Positions 1 through 5,174 of a DNA stretch of 6,504 nt are shown in pieces (positions within the stretch are counted from its first letter, which is position 1; every line of letters begins with the position of its first letter). Under the pieces are notes generated by a model that was not told the DNA's origin, did no database searches, and saw only the letters and a list, made by a program, of their open reading frames with translations. The translations under genes were made by a program, and so were the position numbers. Source of the stretch: B13-G4 sp030606805. GTDB taxonomy: Bacteria > Desulfobacterota > Desulfobacteria > Desulfobacterales > ETH-SRB1. Location: positions 1-6,504 of the forward strand of contig JAUWFS010000190.1 in NCBI GenBank assembly GCA_030606805.1, read 5' to 3'.

Positions 1-194
1 AATATTTTTTTAAGCTTTGAAAATTGTTGCTTTCTTTTTACTCCTGAAAGTATTTCTTGCCGAATTGGACCAATCAGTTGCACTCTCACTTCTTCGATCA
101 GCTCTTGAAACTCAACAACCTCAATATTCGAGGCTGGCTGTTTATTTCCGCGGAGGGCCAAAGACCAAATACAGGTGTCTACTAAAACCTTCAT
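1..194 (-). CDS. vapC: VapC-family PIN-domain toxin, 3' end outside window
   Basis: This is the first 64 codons of a PIN-domain ribonuclease toxin; the gene runs off the left edge. The family cleaves RNA (often tRNA or rRNA) and is neutralised by its cognate VapB. The translation opens MKVLVDTCIWSLALRGN, with the first PIN acidic residue at D6, and continues to GPIRQEILSG, where E47 matches the second conserved acidic residue. The remaining acidic residues would lie in the missing half, since family members are about 130 aa. The ATG (192-194) overlaps the antitoxin stop codon as ATGA, the usual translational coupling of vapBC operons. The frame has no interruption over the visible part. Family assignment is firm; whether the toxin is intact and active cannot be judged here. 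Confidence 0.88.
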   Translation of the reverse strand, partial: MKVLVDTCIWSLALRGNKQPASNIEVVEFQELIEEVRVQLIGPIRQEILSGVKRKQQFSKLKKI

Positions 195-391
195 TTAACC
201 TTCCGCTGTTCTTTATAATTATAATCGGACTCATATTCTATCGTGCCAAACAGGTTAATAATTTTAACCTGTTTGCGCCTTTGGATGTACTCAAGGAGCG
301 CTTCAGTAACAACTGCTTTTTTGGTACGATGTAGACCAATTAGACGGGCTTCTTCGATTAATTTGTCGTCAATTGCTAAATTAGTGGGCAT
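191..391 (-). CDS. vapB: VapB-family antitoxin
   Basis: A complete 66-aa antitoxin of the VapB type, with the characteristic N-terminus MPTNLAIDDKLIEEARLIG (ribbon-helix-helix-like DNA-binding part), then TKKAVVTEALLEYIQRRKQ, and a C-terminal tail INLFGTIEYESDYNYKEQR that in this family wraps the PIN toxin. Length matches the family. The start ATG (389-391) is set by a strong AAGGAGG Shine-Dalgarno at 398-404 on the same strand, 6 nt upstream. It overlaps the downstream vapC by 4 nt. An imperfect 32-bp palindrome carrying the -10 box lies just upstream and is the likely site where the VapBC complex represses its own operon. Confidence 0.93.
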   Translation of the reverse strand: MPTNLAIDDKLIEEARLIGLHRTKKAVVTEALLEYIQRRKQVKIINLFGTIEYESDYNYKEQRKVK

Positions 392-411
392 ATTTTTCCT
401 CCTTATTCTTT

Positions 412-443
412 TTACACATTATAAAACAGTTTATCATGTGTAA
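412..443 (-). promoter_or_regulatory. vapBC promoter with palindromic operator
   Basis: TTACACAT at 412-419 is matched by its reverse complement ATGTGTAA at 436-443, and the inner ATAAA (421-425) by TTTAT (430-434). This gives 14-nt arms with a single mismatch (420/435) around a 4-nt centre. On the minus strand the palindrome contains a consensus TATAAT at 423-418, about 27 nt before the vapB ATG; no good -35 is visible 16-18 nt further upstream. A palindrome over the -10 box of a toxin-antitoxin operon fits autorepression by the VapBC complex. The function is inferred; the symmetry is read directly. Confidence 0.7.
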
Positions 444-630
444 TGCTGAAAGGCAACTGGAGATTATTTTTTCTTTGTATATCAATTAGTCTGTGAACAT
501 TCACTATTTTTTAGAGTAATAATTATTATATATTTAATTTAATAAATAATTGCCATTTAATCAAGTTGTTATTACGAAATAATTATAAAAAACTGATTCG
601 TATAAGTATTTATTTGACAGAAAAGATCTT

Positions 631-1000
631 ATGAAAAAAAATAATTGAAGATTCCCCGCAGCAAGCTGCAGTCCCGCTACAGCAGCGGGACGGAGAATGC
701 GCTCGCTTTTGCGGTTCAGACAGTTTTAAAGAATTTCTTATCAATGATAAAAATATACTTAATAAAAATATCATATTTTATCAAGTATGGGTAAATAAAT
801 TTTTATCGTTTTATCAAAAGAATTTGAAAACAGTTAAATATGATAATATTAAAGCATTTCTTGATAAATTGGAATCAGAGGGTAAAGAAGACTGGCAGAT
901 CAGGCAGGCATACAGGTCTGTAAAATTTTTTCTGGAAGACTTTATGTGTCTGACTATTGATTTTAGGGTACCTGTAGAGTTAGAACCTCGGTGCAATTGA
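631..1000 (+). pseudogene. Tyrosine recombinase (integrase) N-terminal remnant
   Basis: From 722 to the TGA at 998-1000 the frame encodes SFKEFLINDK..., then YQVWVNKFLSFY and DWQIRQAYRSVKFFLEDF. This pattern resembles the SAM-like core-binding domain of tyrosine recombinases related to integron-type integrases (YxxWVxxFLxF, QxxxAxxxxxFF). The frame is open only from 635 and has no plausible start before the domain. The nearest ATG (631-633) opens a five-codon peptide, MKKNN, that hits TGA at 646-648, exactly where a GC-rich hairpin block begins. The C-terminal catalytic domain (R-H-R-Y) is absent; coding similarity ends after FRVPVELEPRCN. I read this as a dead fragment disrupted near its 5' end and truncated at its 3' end. 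Family assignment rests on recognised pattern only. Confidence 0.6.
651..691 (+). repeat. GC-rich double-hairpin block inside integrase remnant
   Basis: Two adjacent palindromes stand out in AT-rich surroundings. GCAGC-AA-GCTGC lies at 658-669. GTCCCGCT at 671-678 pairs with AGCGGGAC at 684-691 around a 5-nt loop. The block starts with ATTCCCCGCAGC, a type of sequence that often marks dispersed REP-like palindromic units. It sits right after a short ATG frame and before the recognisable integrase frame, as if inserted into that gene. Family membership as a REP-like repeat is an inference because only one full copy is present here. Confidence 0.55.
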
Positions 1001-1161
1001 TCTTAGACAATAAACCCCTATTGCCATAAAACGAAAGCCCCGCCCGACGGCCAACGTTTATCCGCCTTGGAGGGCCCCGCCCATCTATGTGTTTTCTGCG
1101 TACGACGAGCAGCCGGGACCCAGTGCGGATGATTATATCGCTGACCCAGTTTACCCTGCCG

Positions 1162-1178
1162 TCCCGCGTCTCGCGGGA
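1162..1178. repeat. GC-rich hairpin (TCCCGCG/CGCGGGA)
   Basis: TCCCGCG at 1162-1168 is followed by the 3-nt loop TCT and the exact reverse complement CGCGGGA at 1172-1178. It resembles the hairpin at 671-691 in stem composition (TCCCGC/GCGGGA) and probably belongs to the same class of dispersed palindromes. It has no T-run behind it, so a terminator role is not supported. Confidence 0.5.
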
Positions 1179-1191
1179 TTAGGAAAAATCT

Positions 1192-1356
1192 TCAGACGGG
1201 TTGATAGGTATGCCGCGCCCAAAGTTCCTTATTTTTCTCCGATTTGGAGCTAAATTCCGCCTTGACAATACAATCTTCATTTGGTATTTCAATTTTTATT
1301 GCCTGAAGCCTGTTGGGATTTGTGGCCGCATCAGTGTCGGCACAACATGTTGTTAC
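1192..1356 (-). pseudogene. Possible C-terminal fragment of unknown protein
   Basis: A minus-strand frame of 54 codons ends at TGA (1194-1192) and is bounded upstream by another stop (1359-1357). The text, including NPNRLQAIKIEIPNEDCIVK and KNKELWARHTYQPV, has the balanced charged and hydrophobic make-up of a real soluble protein, unlike the hydrophobic plus-strand frame facing it. There is no ATG or GTG in frame and no Shine-Dalgarno, so if it is genuine it is a remnant cut off at its 5' side. In an adjacent frame, ATGAGTAAC at 1360-1352 could be an original start separated by a frameshift. I do not recognise the family. The plus-strand alternative at 1014-1253 competes with it. Confidence 0.25.
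1262..1290 (+). promoter_or_regulatory. Candidate sigma-70 promoter for LuxR-type gene
   Basis: A perfect TTGACA (-35) at 1262-1267 is followed after 17 nt by TATTTC (-10-like, a weak match) at 1285-1290. It would start transcription about 130 nt upstream of the regulator at 1425. The hexamer and spacing are seen directly; activity is inferred, and the weak -10 would suit an activator-dependent promoter. Confidence 0.35.
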
Positions 1357-1424
1357 TCATCCCCAGTTGGTACACAACTTTACTTTTTTGCTTAATCCGC
1401 TCTCAGTAAGCGAATTCTTAGCAT

Positions 1425-2087
1425 TTGAAAAAACTCGTGTTACAAACTAACGGAATAATATACATCATCGGTCCTCGGAAGCTGCAAAATGAGCTGATGG
1501 CTTCGTGCTTGGAACGGGAAACCAGAGCGAAGTGCCTGCTTGGGGAAGATATCTGTGATGTTCGCTTCCCAGATGATGCGAAGTACAAGGAACAGTCGAA
1601 GGTGGTGCTCTTGGACTGCCACGGAAAAGATCCGGAAAGCCTCCTGATGGCGCTCAGATCCTACGGTATCGAGAAATTATCTCGATATTATGTGGCCCTG
1701 TTTAATTTTTGCCACGGCCTGGGCATTGAAAAAAAATGCGTACAGCAGGGAATCCGCGGGATTTTCTATGATGATGATTCCTTGCCTCAGTTTCTGAAAG
1801 GTGTGCGGGCGATTCTTAATGGACAATTGTGGCTTTCCAGGAAAATTATGACAAAATGCATCCTAAGTAAATGCTGGGACAGCCCGTCGGAAACAGATAG
1901 CTCAATTCTTACCTTCAGAGAAAGCGAGATACTTGCCCGGCTGGCCGTGGGGGCCACAAATGGGGAGATTGCTGAGAAACTTTACATCAGCTCTCATACG
2001 GTCAAGACCCATCTATATAATATTTACAAGAAAATCAATGTTCCCAATCGCTTCCAGGCAGCTCTTTGGGGGGCCAAGTATTTGTAA
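1425..2087 (+). CDS. CsgD-like LuxR-family transcriptional regulator
   Basis: A 220-aa regulator with a degenerate receiver-like N-terminus (about residues 8-140) and a C-terminal LuxR helix-turn-helix (161-220). The HTH shows LTFRESEIL, the recognition-helix region YISSHTVKTHLYNIYKKI and NRFQAALWG. This is close to the layout of E. coli CsgD, the curli and cellulose activator, including the HTVKTHLYN-type motif. In the receiver part D64 (VVLLDCHG) sits where a phosphoacceptor would be, but the acidic pair expected after the first strand is missing (IYIIGPRKL). Control by phosphorylation is therefore doubtful, as in CsgD. The start is uncertain: an in-frame stop at 1419-1421 leaves only TTG 1425 or GTG 1437 as early starts, and neither has a good Shine-Dalgarno. 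It probably controls biofilm, matrix or polysaccharide genes (inference). The assignment to LuxR-type regulators is firm; true orthology to CsgD is not. Confidence 0.85.
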   Translation: MKKLVLQTNGIIYIIGPRKLQNELMASCLERETRAKCLLGEDICDVRFPDDAKYKEQSKVVLLDCHGKDPESLLMALRSYGIEKLSRYYVALFNFCHGLGIEKKCVQQGIRGIFYDDDSLPQFLKGVRAILNGQLWLSRKIMTKCILSKCWDSPSETDSSILTFRESEILARLAVGATNGEIAEKLYISSHTVKTHLYNIYKKINVPNRFQAALWGAKYL

Positions 2088-2091
2088 GGTC

Positions 2092-2216
2092 TATAGATTT
2101 TCAGATAATTAATTTCACAAGGCTAAAAGGAAAAATCCGAGTAAGTCGTACTAAGTTATACGTCGTCGAGGATTTTGACTGATAACGCAGTGAAATTATT
2201 TATCTGGAAATCTATA
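2092..2216. repeat. 125-bp MITE-like inverted repeat
   Basis: Two 27-nt arms (2092-2118 and 2190-2216) are inverted copies with two mismatches; the outer ends are TATAGATTT and AAATCTATA. The 71-nt interior holds a further inverted pair, AAAATCC (2132-2138) and GGATTTT (2170-2176), so the transcript could fold into one long stem-loop. It begins 5 nt after the LuxR-type stop codon. The terminal TA could be a TA target duplication, as made by mariner-type transposons, which suggests a miniature inverted-repeat element. It could also act as a transcript-end or processing structure. The end motifs of integron attC sites (GTTRRRY/RYYYAAC) are not present. An exact partial third copy of the arm occurs at 3691-3708. 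Confidence 0.75.
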
Positions 2217-2462
2217 ATAACAAAGTATTACTTGTCTCGAATTAGCTTGTACTAAATCCTTACTCACTTCTTAGCCATTCCCGGTCTCAAAATACGAAAA
2301 AAACCATACCACCTACCTATTGATTTTTATCACAGAATAAGAGAAGTATTTTATTAATTCTTAGTTTTGTGGGCAATGGCCGAGGTAAGCTTTCTATAAT
2401 CTCCTATGGTCACATTTGGCTCAACTCTCCTTGTAGCAAACAGTCAAAAGGGGTTAGCGCTC
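2217..2462. other. AT-rich intergenic spacer before PilZ gene
   Basis: No coding region can be supported here. A frame opening at 2406 joins the PilZ gene but lacks a Shine-Dalgarno and starts at the predicted transcription start. The only clear signal is the TATAAT at 2395-2400. Confidence 0.5.
2395..2400 (+). promoter_or_regulatory. Candidate -10 box for the PilZ-kinase-regulator cluster
   Basis: A consensus TATAAT lies 63 nt before the chosen PilZ start. The -35 region is weak (GGCAAT at 2372-2377 with 17-nt spacing). A near sigma-54 pattern (TGGC at 2377-2380 and GC at 2389-2390) has the GG-GC distance one base too short. If the TATAAT is used, transcription would begin near 2407, which argues against the ATG at 2406 as translation start. 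Confidence 0.35.
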
Positions 2463-2783
2463 ATGCAAGATAAACGGAAATATGAAAGATTCGACCTTAG
2501 GCTTCCCGGCAAGATTGAAGTGCTTACTTCGGGGAAGCAAGAGATCCTTGATGCTCTGACCGGTAATATATCGGCATGCGGGGGTTTTTTCCATTCTGCG
2601 AAGCCCGTTCCCGAAGACACGCAGGTCAAAATAGAACTGATTATCGATAGTAAGAGGCTGAAAGAACTGGCAGGCGCCCAAGGTTTAATAAGGGTTGAAG
2701 GAACAGTTGTACGATCCAGCCCAAAAGGGATGGCAATCTGGTTTCGCGATAATCACCAAATTACGCCCATGAGGGCCGGGTGA
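2463..2783 (+). CDS. PilZ-domain c-di-GMP-binding protein
   Basis: A 106-aa single-domain protein. It shows both c-di-GMP-binding signatures of the PilZ fold: RxxxR as R5-KYE-R9 (KRKYERFDLR) near the N-terminus and the (D/N)xSxxG motif as N35-ISAC-G40. Later strands are IELIIDSKR, VEGTVVRSS and the closing GMAIWF, and the length is that of a bare PilZ domain. No signal peptide or membrane segment is seen. I chose ATG 2463 because AAGGGG (2448-2453) lies 9 nt upstream and the protein then starts right at the PilZ domain. An in-frame ATG at 2406 would add 19 residues but has no Shine-Dalgarno. The histidine kinase follows 55 nt downstream on the same strand, so the protein is probably a c-di-GMP receptor acting with that two-component pair (inference). 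Confidence 0.87.
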   Translation: MQDKRKYERFDLRLPGKIEVLTSGKQEILDALTGNISACGGFFHSAKPVPEDTQVKIELIIDSKRLKELAGAQGLIRVEGTVVRSSPKGMAIWFRDNHQITPMRAG

Positions 2784-2838
2784 GTCTGTTCAGAGGCTCA
2801 GCCTTGCAGTTCTCCATGACCAAGGAAAAGGTCTCAAA

Positions 2839-3699
2839 GTGAAAGTAATGAATAAAAAAGCTGTTCAGAAAGAAAAGTTGCCCCCTCTTGATCTCCTCGT
2901 ATCTACTATTGCTCACGAAATCAAGAACCTGAACAACTGTGTAACCTTTAATACACCTATCCTGAGAGAATACCTGAAGAAACTGATTCCCATCATTGAC
3001 GATTATGCCGGGAATCATCAAGATCTCGAATTATTCGGCATGACTTACCCTGAGTTCCGTAACGACATTTTTAACCTTGTGAATAACCTTGAGCATGCTT
3101 CCAGCCGGATCAACGACATAATGTCTGACATGAGTAAATTCGTCAGAAATGGTTATAAGGGAGAACAGGGTTGGGTTGACCTGAACCAGGTTGTCGAAAA
3201 AGGGATTGCTGTCTGCCGGAGTCAAATAAGTAAAAGAGTAAAATCCTTTGATGTCAATATTGCCGACGATCTTCCCCCACTTTATACAGATCCGGGGGCT
3301 CTGGAGCAAATCCTGGTCAACTTTCTGATTAATGCCGCTCAGGCTGCTGATAAAGAGAATTCCTGGGTAAAACTCAGTGTGAAACTGGGGAAGGGCATAT
3401 GGCGGGATCATTTGATTATCGAGGTGAGCGATAATGGGTGTGGTATGGATATTGCGGCACGTGAAAAGATATTCGACCCTTTTTTTACCACCAAAGCATC
3501 TGGTAAGGGAACTGGTCTGGGCCTATTTGTCAGTAACAGCCTGGTTGAAGCATTGGATGCTCGCATTGAGGTGGAGAGCGCCCCAGGCAAAGGAAGCTCC
3601 TTTAGGATAATTTTACACAAAGGGAATTCCAGCTTGAGAAAGGATTGCACCCGAGCGCCGCGCCAACTTGCGCCGGCTCTTGTGGCCTCAATTATCTGA
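2839..3699 (+). CDS. Soluble sensor histidine kinase (HisKA-HATPase)
   Basis: A 286-aa kinase core with no transmembrane segment and no PAS, GAF or other sensor domain. The H-box STIAHEIKNLNN carries the phosphorylatable H26. The dimerisation region extends to about residue 103 and holds an extra stretch (LKKLIPIIDDYAGN to GMTYPEFRNDI) typical of a kinase subgroup I associate with Desulfobacterota, where the H-box normally reads HEINNPNN; here L replaces P. The ATPase part shows the N-box NFLINAAQA (161-169), G1 DNGCGM (198-203), F-box FDPFFTTK (212-219) and G2 GTGLGL (224-229), all intact. GTG 2839 is preferred because AAGGAAAAGG lies 7 nt upstream; ATG 2848 is the alternative. The last 25 or so residues, after FRIILHKG, run past the family end, and the stop codon lies in a copied repeat arm. 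It probably phosphorylates the regulator encoded 50 nt downstream. Signal input must come from elsewhere. Confidence 0.9.
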   Translation: MKVMNKKAVQKEKLPPLDLLVSTIAHEIKNLNNCVTFNTPILREYLKKLIPIIDDYAGNHQDLELFGMTYPEFRNDIFNLVNNLEHASSRINDIMSDMSKFVRNGYKGEQGWVDLNQVVEKGIAVCRSQISKRVKSFDVNIADDLPPLYTDPGALEQILVNFLINAAQAADKENSWVKLSVKLGKGIWRDHLIIEVSDNGCGMDIAAREKIFDPFFTTKASGKGTGLGLFVSNSLVEALDARIEVESAPGKGSSFRIILHKGNSSLRKDCTRAPRQLAPALVASII

Positions 3700-3708
3700 A
3701 AATCTATT
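3691..3708 (-). repeat. Third copy of the MITE-like arm at kinase 3' end
   Basis: The 18 nt from 3691 (ATTATCTGAAAATCTATT, with one A before it) match the reverse complement of arm 1 of the 2092-2216 element over AATTATCTGAAAATCTAT (3690-3707) without mismatch. Arm 2 matches with two differences. The kinase stop codon TGA (3697-3699) lies inside it. No partner arm is seen nearby, so this is a half element or the relic of an excision or recombination. Confidence 0.65.
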
Positions 3709-3710
3709 AT

Positions 3711-3750
3711 ATTACAAGAAGGTATTCCAAATTACAAGAAGGTATTCCAA
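3711..3750 (+). repeat. Perfect 20-bp tandem duplication of the regulator's Shine-Dalgarno
   Basis: Positions 3711-3730 and 3731-3750 are identical. Each copy contains AAGAAGG, so the ribosome-binding region is doubled. The second copy ends in the A of the response-regulator ATG (3750-3752) and places AAGAAGG about 7 nt before it. The first copy is followed by AATT instead of ATGG and so has no start codon of its own. Confidence 0.9.
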
Positions 3751-5120
3751 TGGATAATAGCATAGTCCTCATTGACGATGAACCTCTTTTTCTGGATAGC
3801 GTCAGGAGAGAATTGAACCTCTGTGGTTTCAAAAATGTCCGATCAGAGCGTGACCCCAACAAAGCGGCAACTCTTTTTAAAGCAGGAAAATTGTTTGACG
3901 TCGCCCTGATCGATGTAAAGATGCCGGGGACGAGCGGGATAGAAGTGCTGGACGTGATAAAGAATGTCAGCCCAAACACCGAGTGTCTCATGGTTACGGC
4001 GATAAATGAAGCGCAGGTCGCGGTTGAGTGCCTGAAAAAAGGAGCCAGTGATTACCTGGTCAAGCCCATCTCCAGAGATAATCTGGGCACCGCGGTACAA
4101 CGAGCCCTTGAAAGAAAACAAAGATTTGATGTCCTTAGCCCTGAGAAAAAGATAACTTCCCAAGTATTGACAAACGCTAATGCATTCAGGTCTATTATCA
4201 CAAGGTCACCGAAAGTGCTCAAGATATTGAAGGAAGCAGAGCTTCATGCGGCAAGCGACATACCGGTCTTGATTACAGGGGAGAGTGGAACCGGCAAAGA
4301 ACTTTTGGCCAGAGCTATCCATTGCGCGAGCTCCAGCGCAAAATTTCCCTTTACCCCTATTAATATGGCATCCATCACGGGCAGCTTGTTTGATGCAGAG
4401 TTTTTTGGCCACACAAGAGGCGCCTTTACAGGAGCCGAAAAGGCTCGGATGGGCCACCTGGAACAAACGAACAAAGGCACACTATTTTTGGATGAAATAG
4501 GCTATCTACCGCTTGACCTCCAGGGGAAACTGCTTCGGGTGCTGCAGGAAAAAGAATACCTCAAGTTAGGAACCAGCAAGCCTCAAAAAACGGACGTTCG
4601 CTTTATCTCAGCCACTAATGCAGACCTGGACCGATTTAAGGACAAGGGGATGTTTCGCAAGGATCTTTACTACCGCCTCAAGGGCGCATTGCTGCACCTT
4701 CCGCCCTTCAGGGAAAGGAAAGAGGACATCCCTTTGTTGGTGGACAAGTTCCTGAAAGATTTTTCTGATGTTTCCTGGAAGGAGGGTATTAGTGAAGAGG
4801 CTGGTATATTACTTATGAATTATGACTATCCTGGAAACATCAGGGAACTTAGGTCTATTATCCAGTCGGCCGTAAATCTGGCCCAGGGCAGGCAGATCTC
4901 CGCCAATTTTCTTCCTCCCTGCCTGCGAAAGCGAAAACCTGTTGCAAGGAGCTATTCTCAGAAAGAGGGCAGCTCTATTGCTCCCCTTGAGGAAGTGGAA
5001 AAGGCCCATGTTCTCAAGGCCTATGAGCAGACAGGCAGAATAAAGACTCAAACAGCAAAACATCTATCCATTGGCTTGAACACCCTCCGCAGAAAATTGA
5101 ACGCCTATGGTGTAGCATGA
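3750..5120 (+). CDS. NtrC-family sigma-54-dependent response regulator
   Basis: A 456-aa regulator with the complete REC-AAA-HTH_8 layout. The receiver (about 4-122) has D9/D10 (LIDDEP), phosphoacceptor D55 (ALIDVKMPG), T83 (MVTA) and K105 (LVKPIS). The sigma-54-interaction AAA+ domain (about 147-385) has Walker A GESGTGKE (177-184), an intact GAFTGA loop (224-229) that contacts sigma-54, Walker B GTLFLDEIG (243-251) and the arginine-finger region FRKDLYYRL (302-310). The Fis-type helix-turn-helix is at 412-452 (VLKAYEQTGRIKTQTAKHL, then NTLRRKL). All residues needed for phosphorylation-controlled ATP hydrolysis and sigma-54 activation are present. ATG 3750 gives the family N-terminus; the in-frame ATG at 3645 would add 35 unrelated residues that overlap the kinase gene. 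It is most likely the partner of the kinase 50 nt upstream. Its target promoters are not visible in this window. Confidence 0.95.
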   Translation: MDNSIVLIDDEPLFLDSVRRELNLCGFKNVRSERDPNKAATLFKAGKLFDVALIDVKMPGTSGIEVLDVIKNVSPNTECLMVTAINEAQVAVECLKKGASDYLVKPISRDNLGTAVQRALERKQRFDVLSPEKKITSQVLTNANAFRSIITRSPKVLKILKEAELHAASDIPVLITGESGTGKELLARAIHCASSSAKFPFTPINMASITGSLFDAEFFGHTRGAFTGAEKARMGHLEQTNKGTLFLDEIGYLPLDLQGKLLRVLQEKEYLKLGTSKPQKTDVRFISATNADLDRFKDKGMFRKDLYYRLKGALLHLPPFRERKEDIPLLVDKFLKDFSDVSWKEGISEEAGILLMNYDYPGNIRELRSIIQSAVNLAQGRQISANFLPPCLRKRKPVARSYSQKEGSSIAPLEEVEKAHVLKAYEQTGRIKTQTAKHLSIGLNTLRRKLNAYGVA

Positions 5121-5174
5121 GATGTGGAAGGTGGATAGACTATGTTTGTCAAATTGTGAGGGGTATAGAATTTT

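Larger units (their letters stand above)
1001..1424. other. Gene-poor spacer with decayed sequence
   Basis: No intact gene can be supported. The left part (about 1037-1180) is GC-rich and contains GCCCCGCCC twice (1037-1045 and 1074-1082) and a CCCGCG-type hairpin. Two open frames give protein-like text. One is a plus-strand frame at 1014-1253 ending in APKVPYFSPIWS without an ATG; the other is a minus-strand frame at 1192-1356. They overlap at 1192-1253 and cannot both be genes. The right part is ordinary AT-rich sequence that holds a candidate promoter for the LuxR-type gene. The stretch looks like a graveyard of gene fragments and dispersed repeats. Confidence 0.5.

Noticed and set aside
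17..334. Plus-strand 105-aa frame across the vapBC region
   Set aside because: It is the antisense shadow of the clearly recognisable vapC and vapB genes.
493..504. Short palindrome GTGAA-CA-TTCAC in the AT-rich spacer
   Set aside because: Only 5-bp arms, no promoter elements at fitting distance, and no second copy; likely chance.
614..645. TTGACA at 614-619 as promoter of the integrase remnant
   Set aside because: No acceptable -10 hexamer at 16-18 nt spacing; the nearest AATAAT is too far.
1312..1331. Second GG-N10-GC pattern (GGGATTTGTGGCCGC) that could be a sigma-54 promoter
   Set aside because: Correct spacing only by choosing one of the three Gs; the TGGCAC and TTGC contexts are absent.
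1201..1395. Plus-strand 64-aa frame beginning MIGMPRPKF
   Set aside because: No Shine-Dalgarno, cysteine- and phenylalanine-rich artefact composition, and it lies antisense to the more protein-like minus frame.
2092..2216. Integron attC site, suggested by a long imperfect hairpin near an integrase-like fragment
   Set aside because: The conserved GTTRRRY and RYYYAAC end motifs are not present at the ends of the hairpin.
2377..2390. Sigma-54-like promoter upstream of the PilZ gene (TGGC ... GC)
   Set aside because: The distance between GG and GC is 9 nt instead of 10 and the surrounding bases fit poorly.
3645..3749. Longer N-terminus for the response regulator starting at ATG 3645
   Set aside because: It would overlap the kinase gene, has no matching family sequence, and a Shine-Dalgarno precedes ATG 3750.
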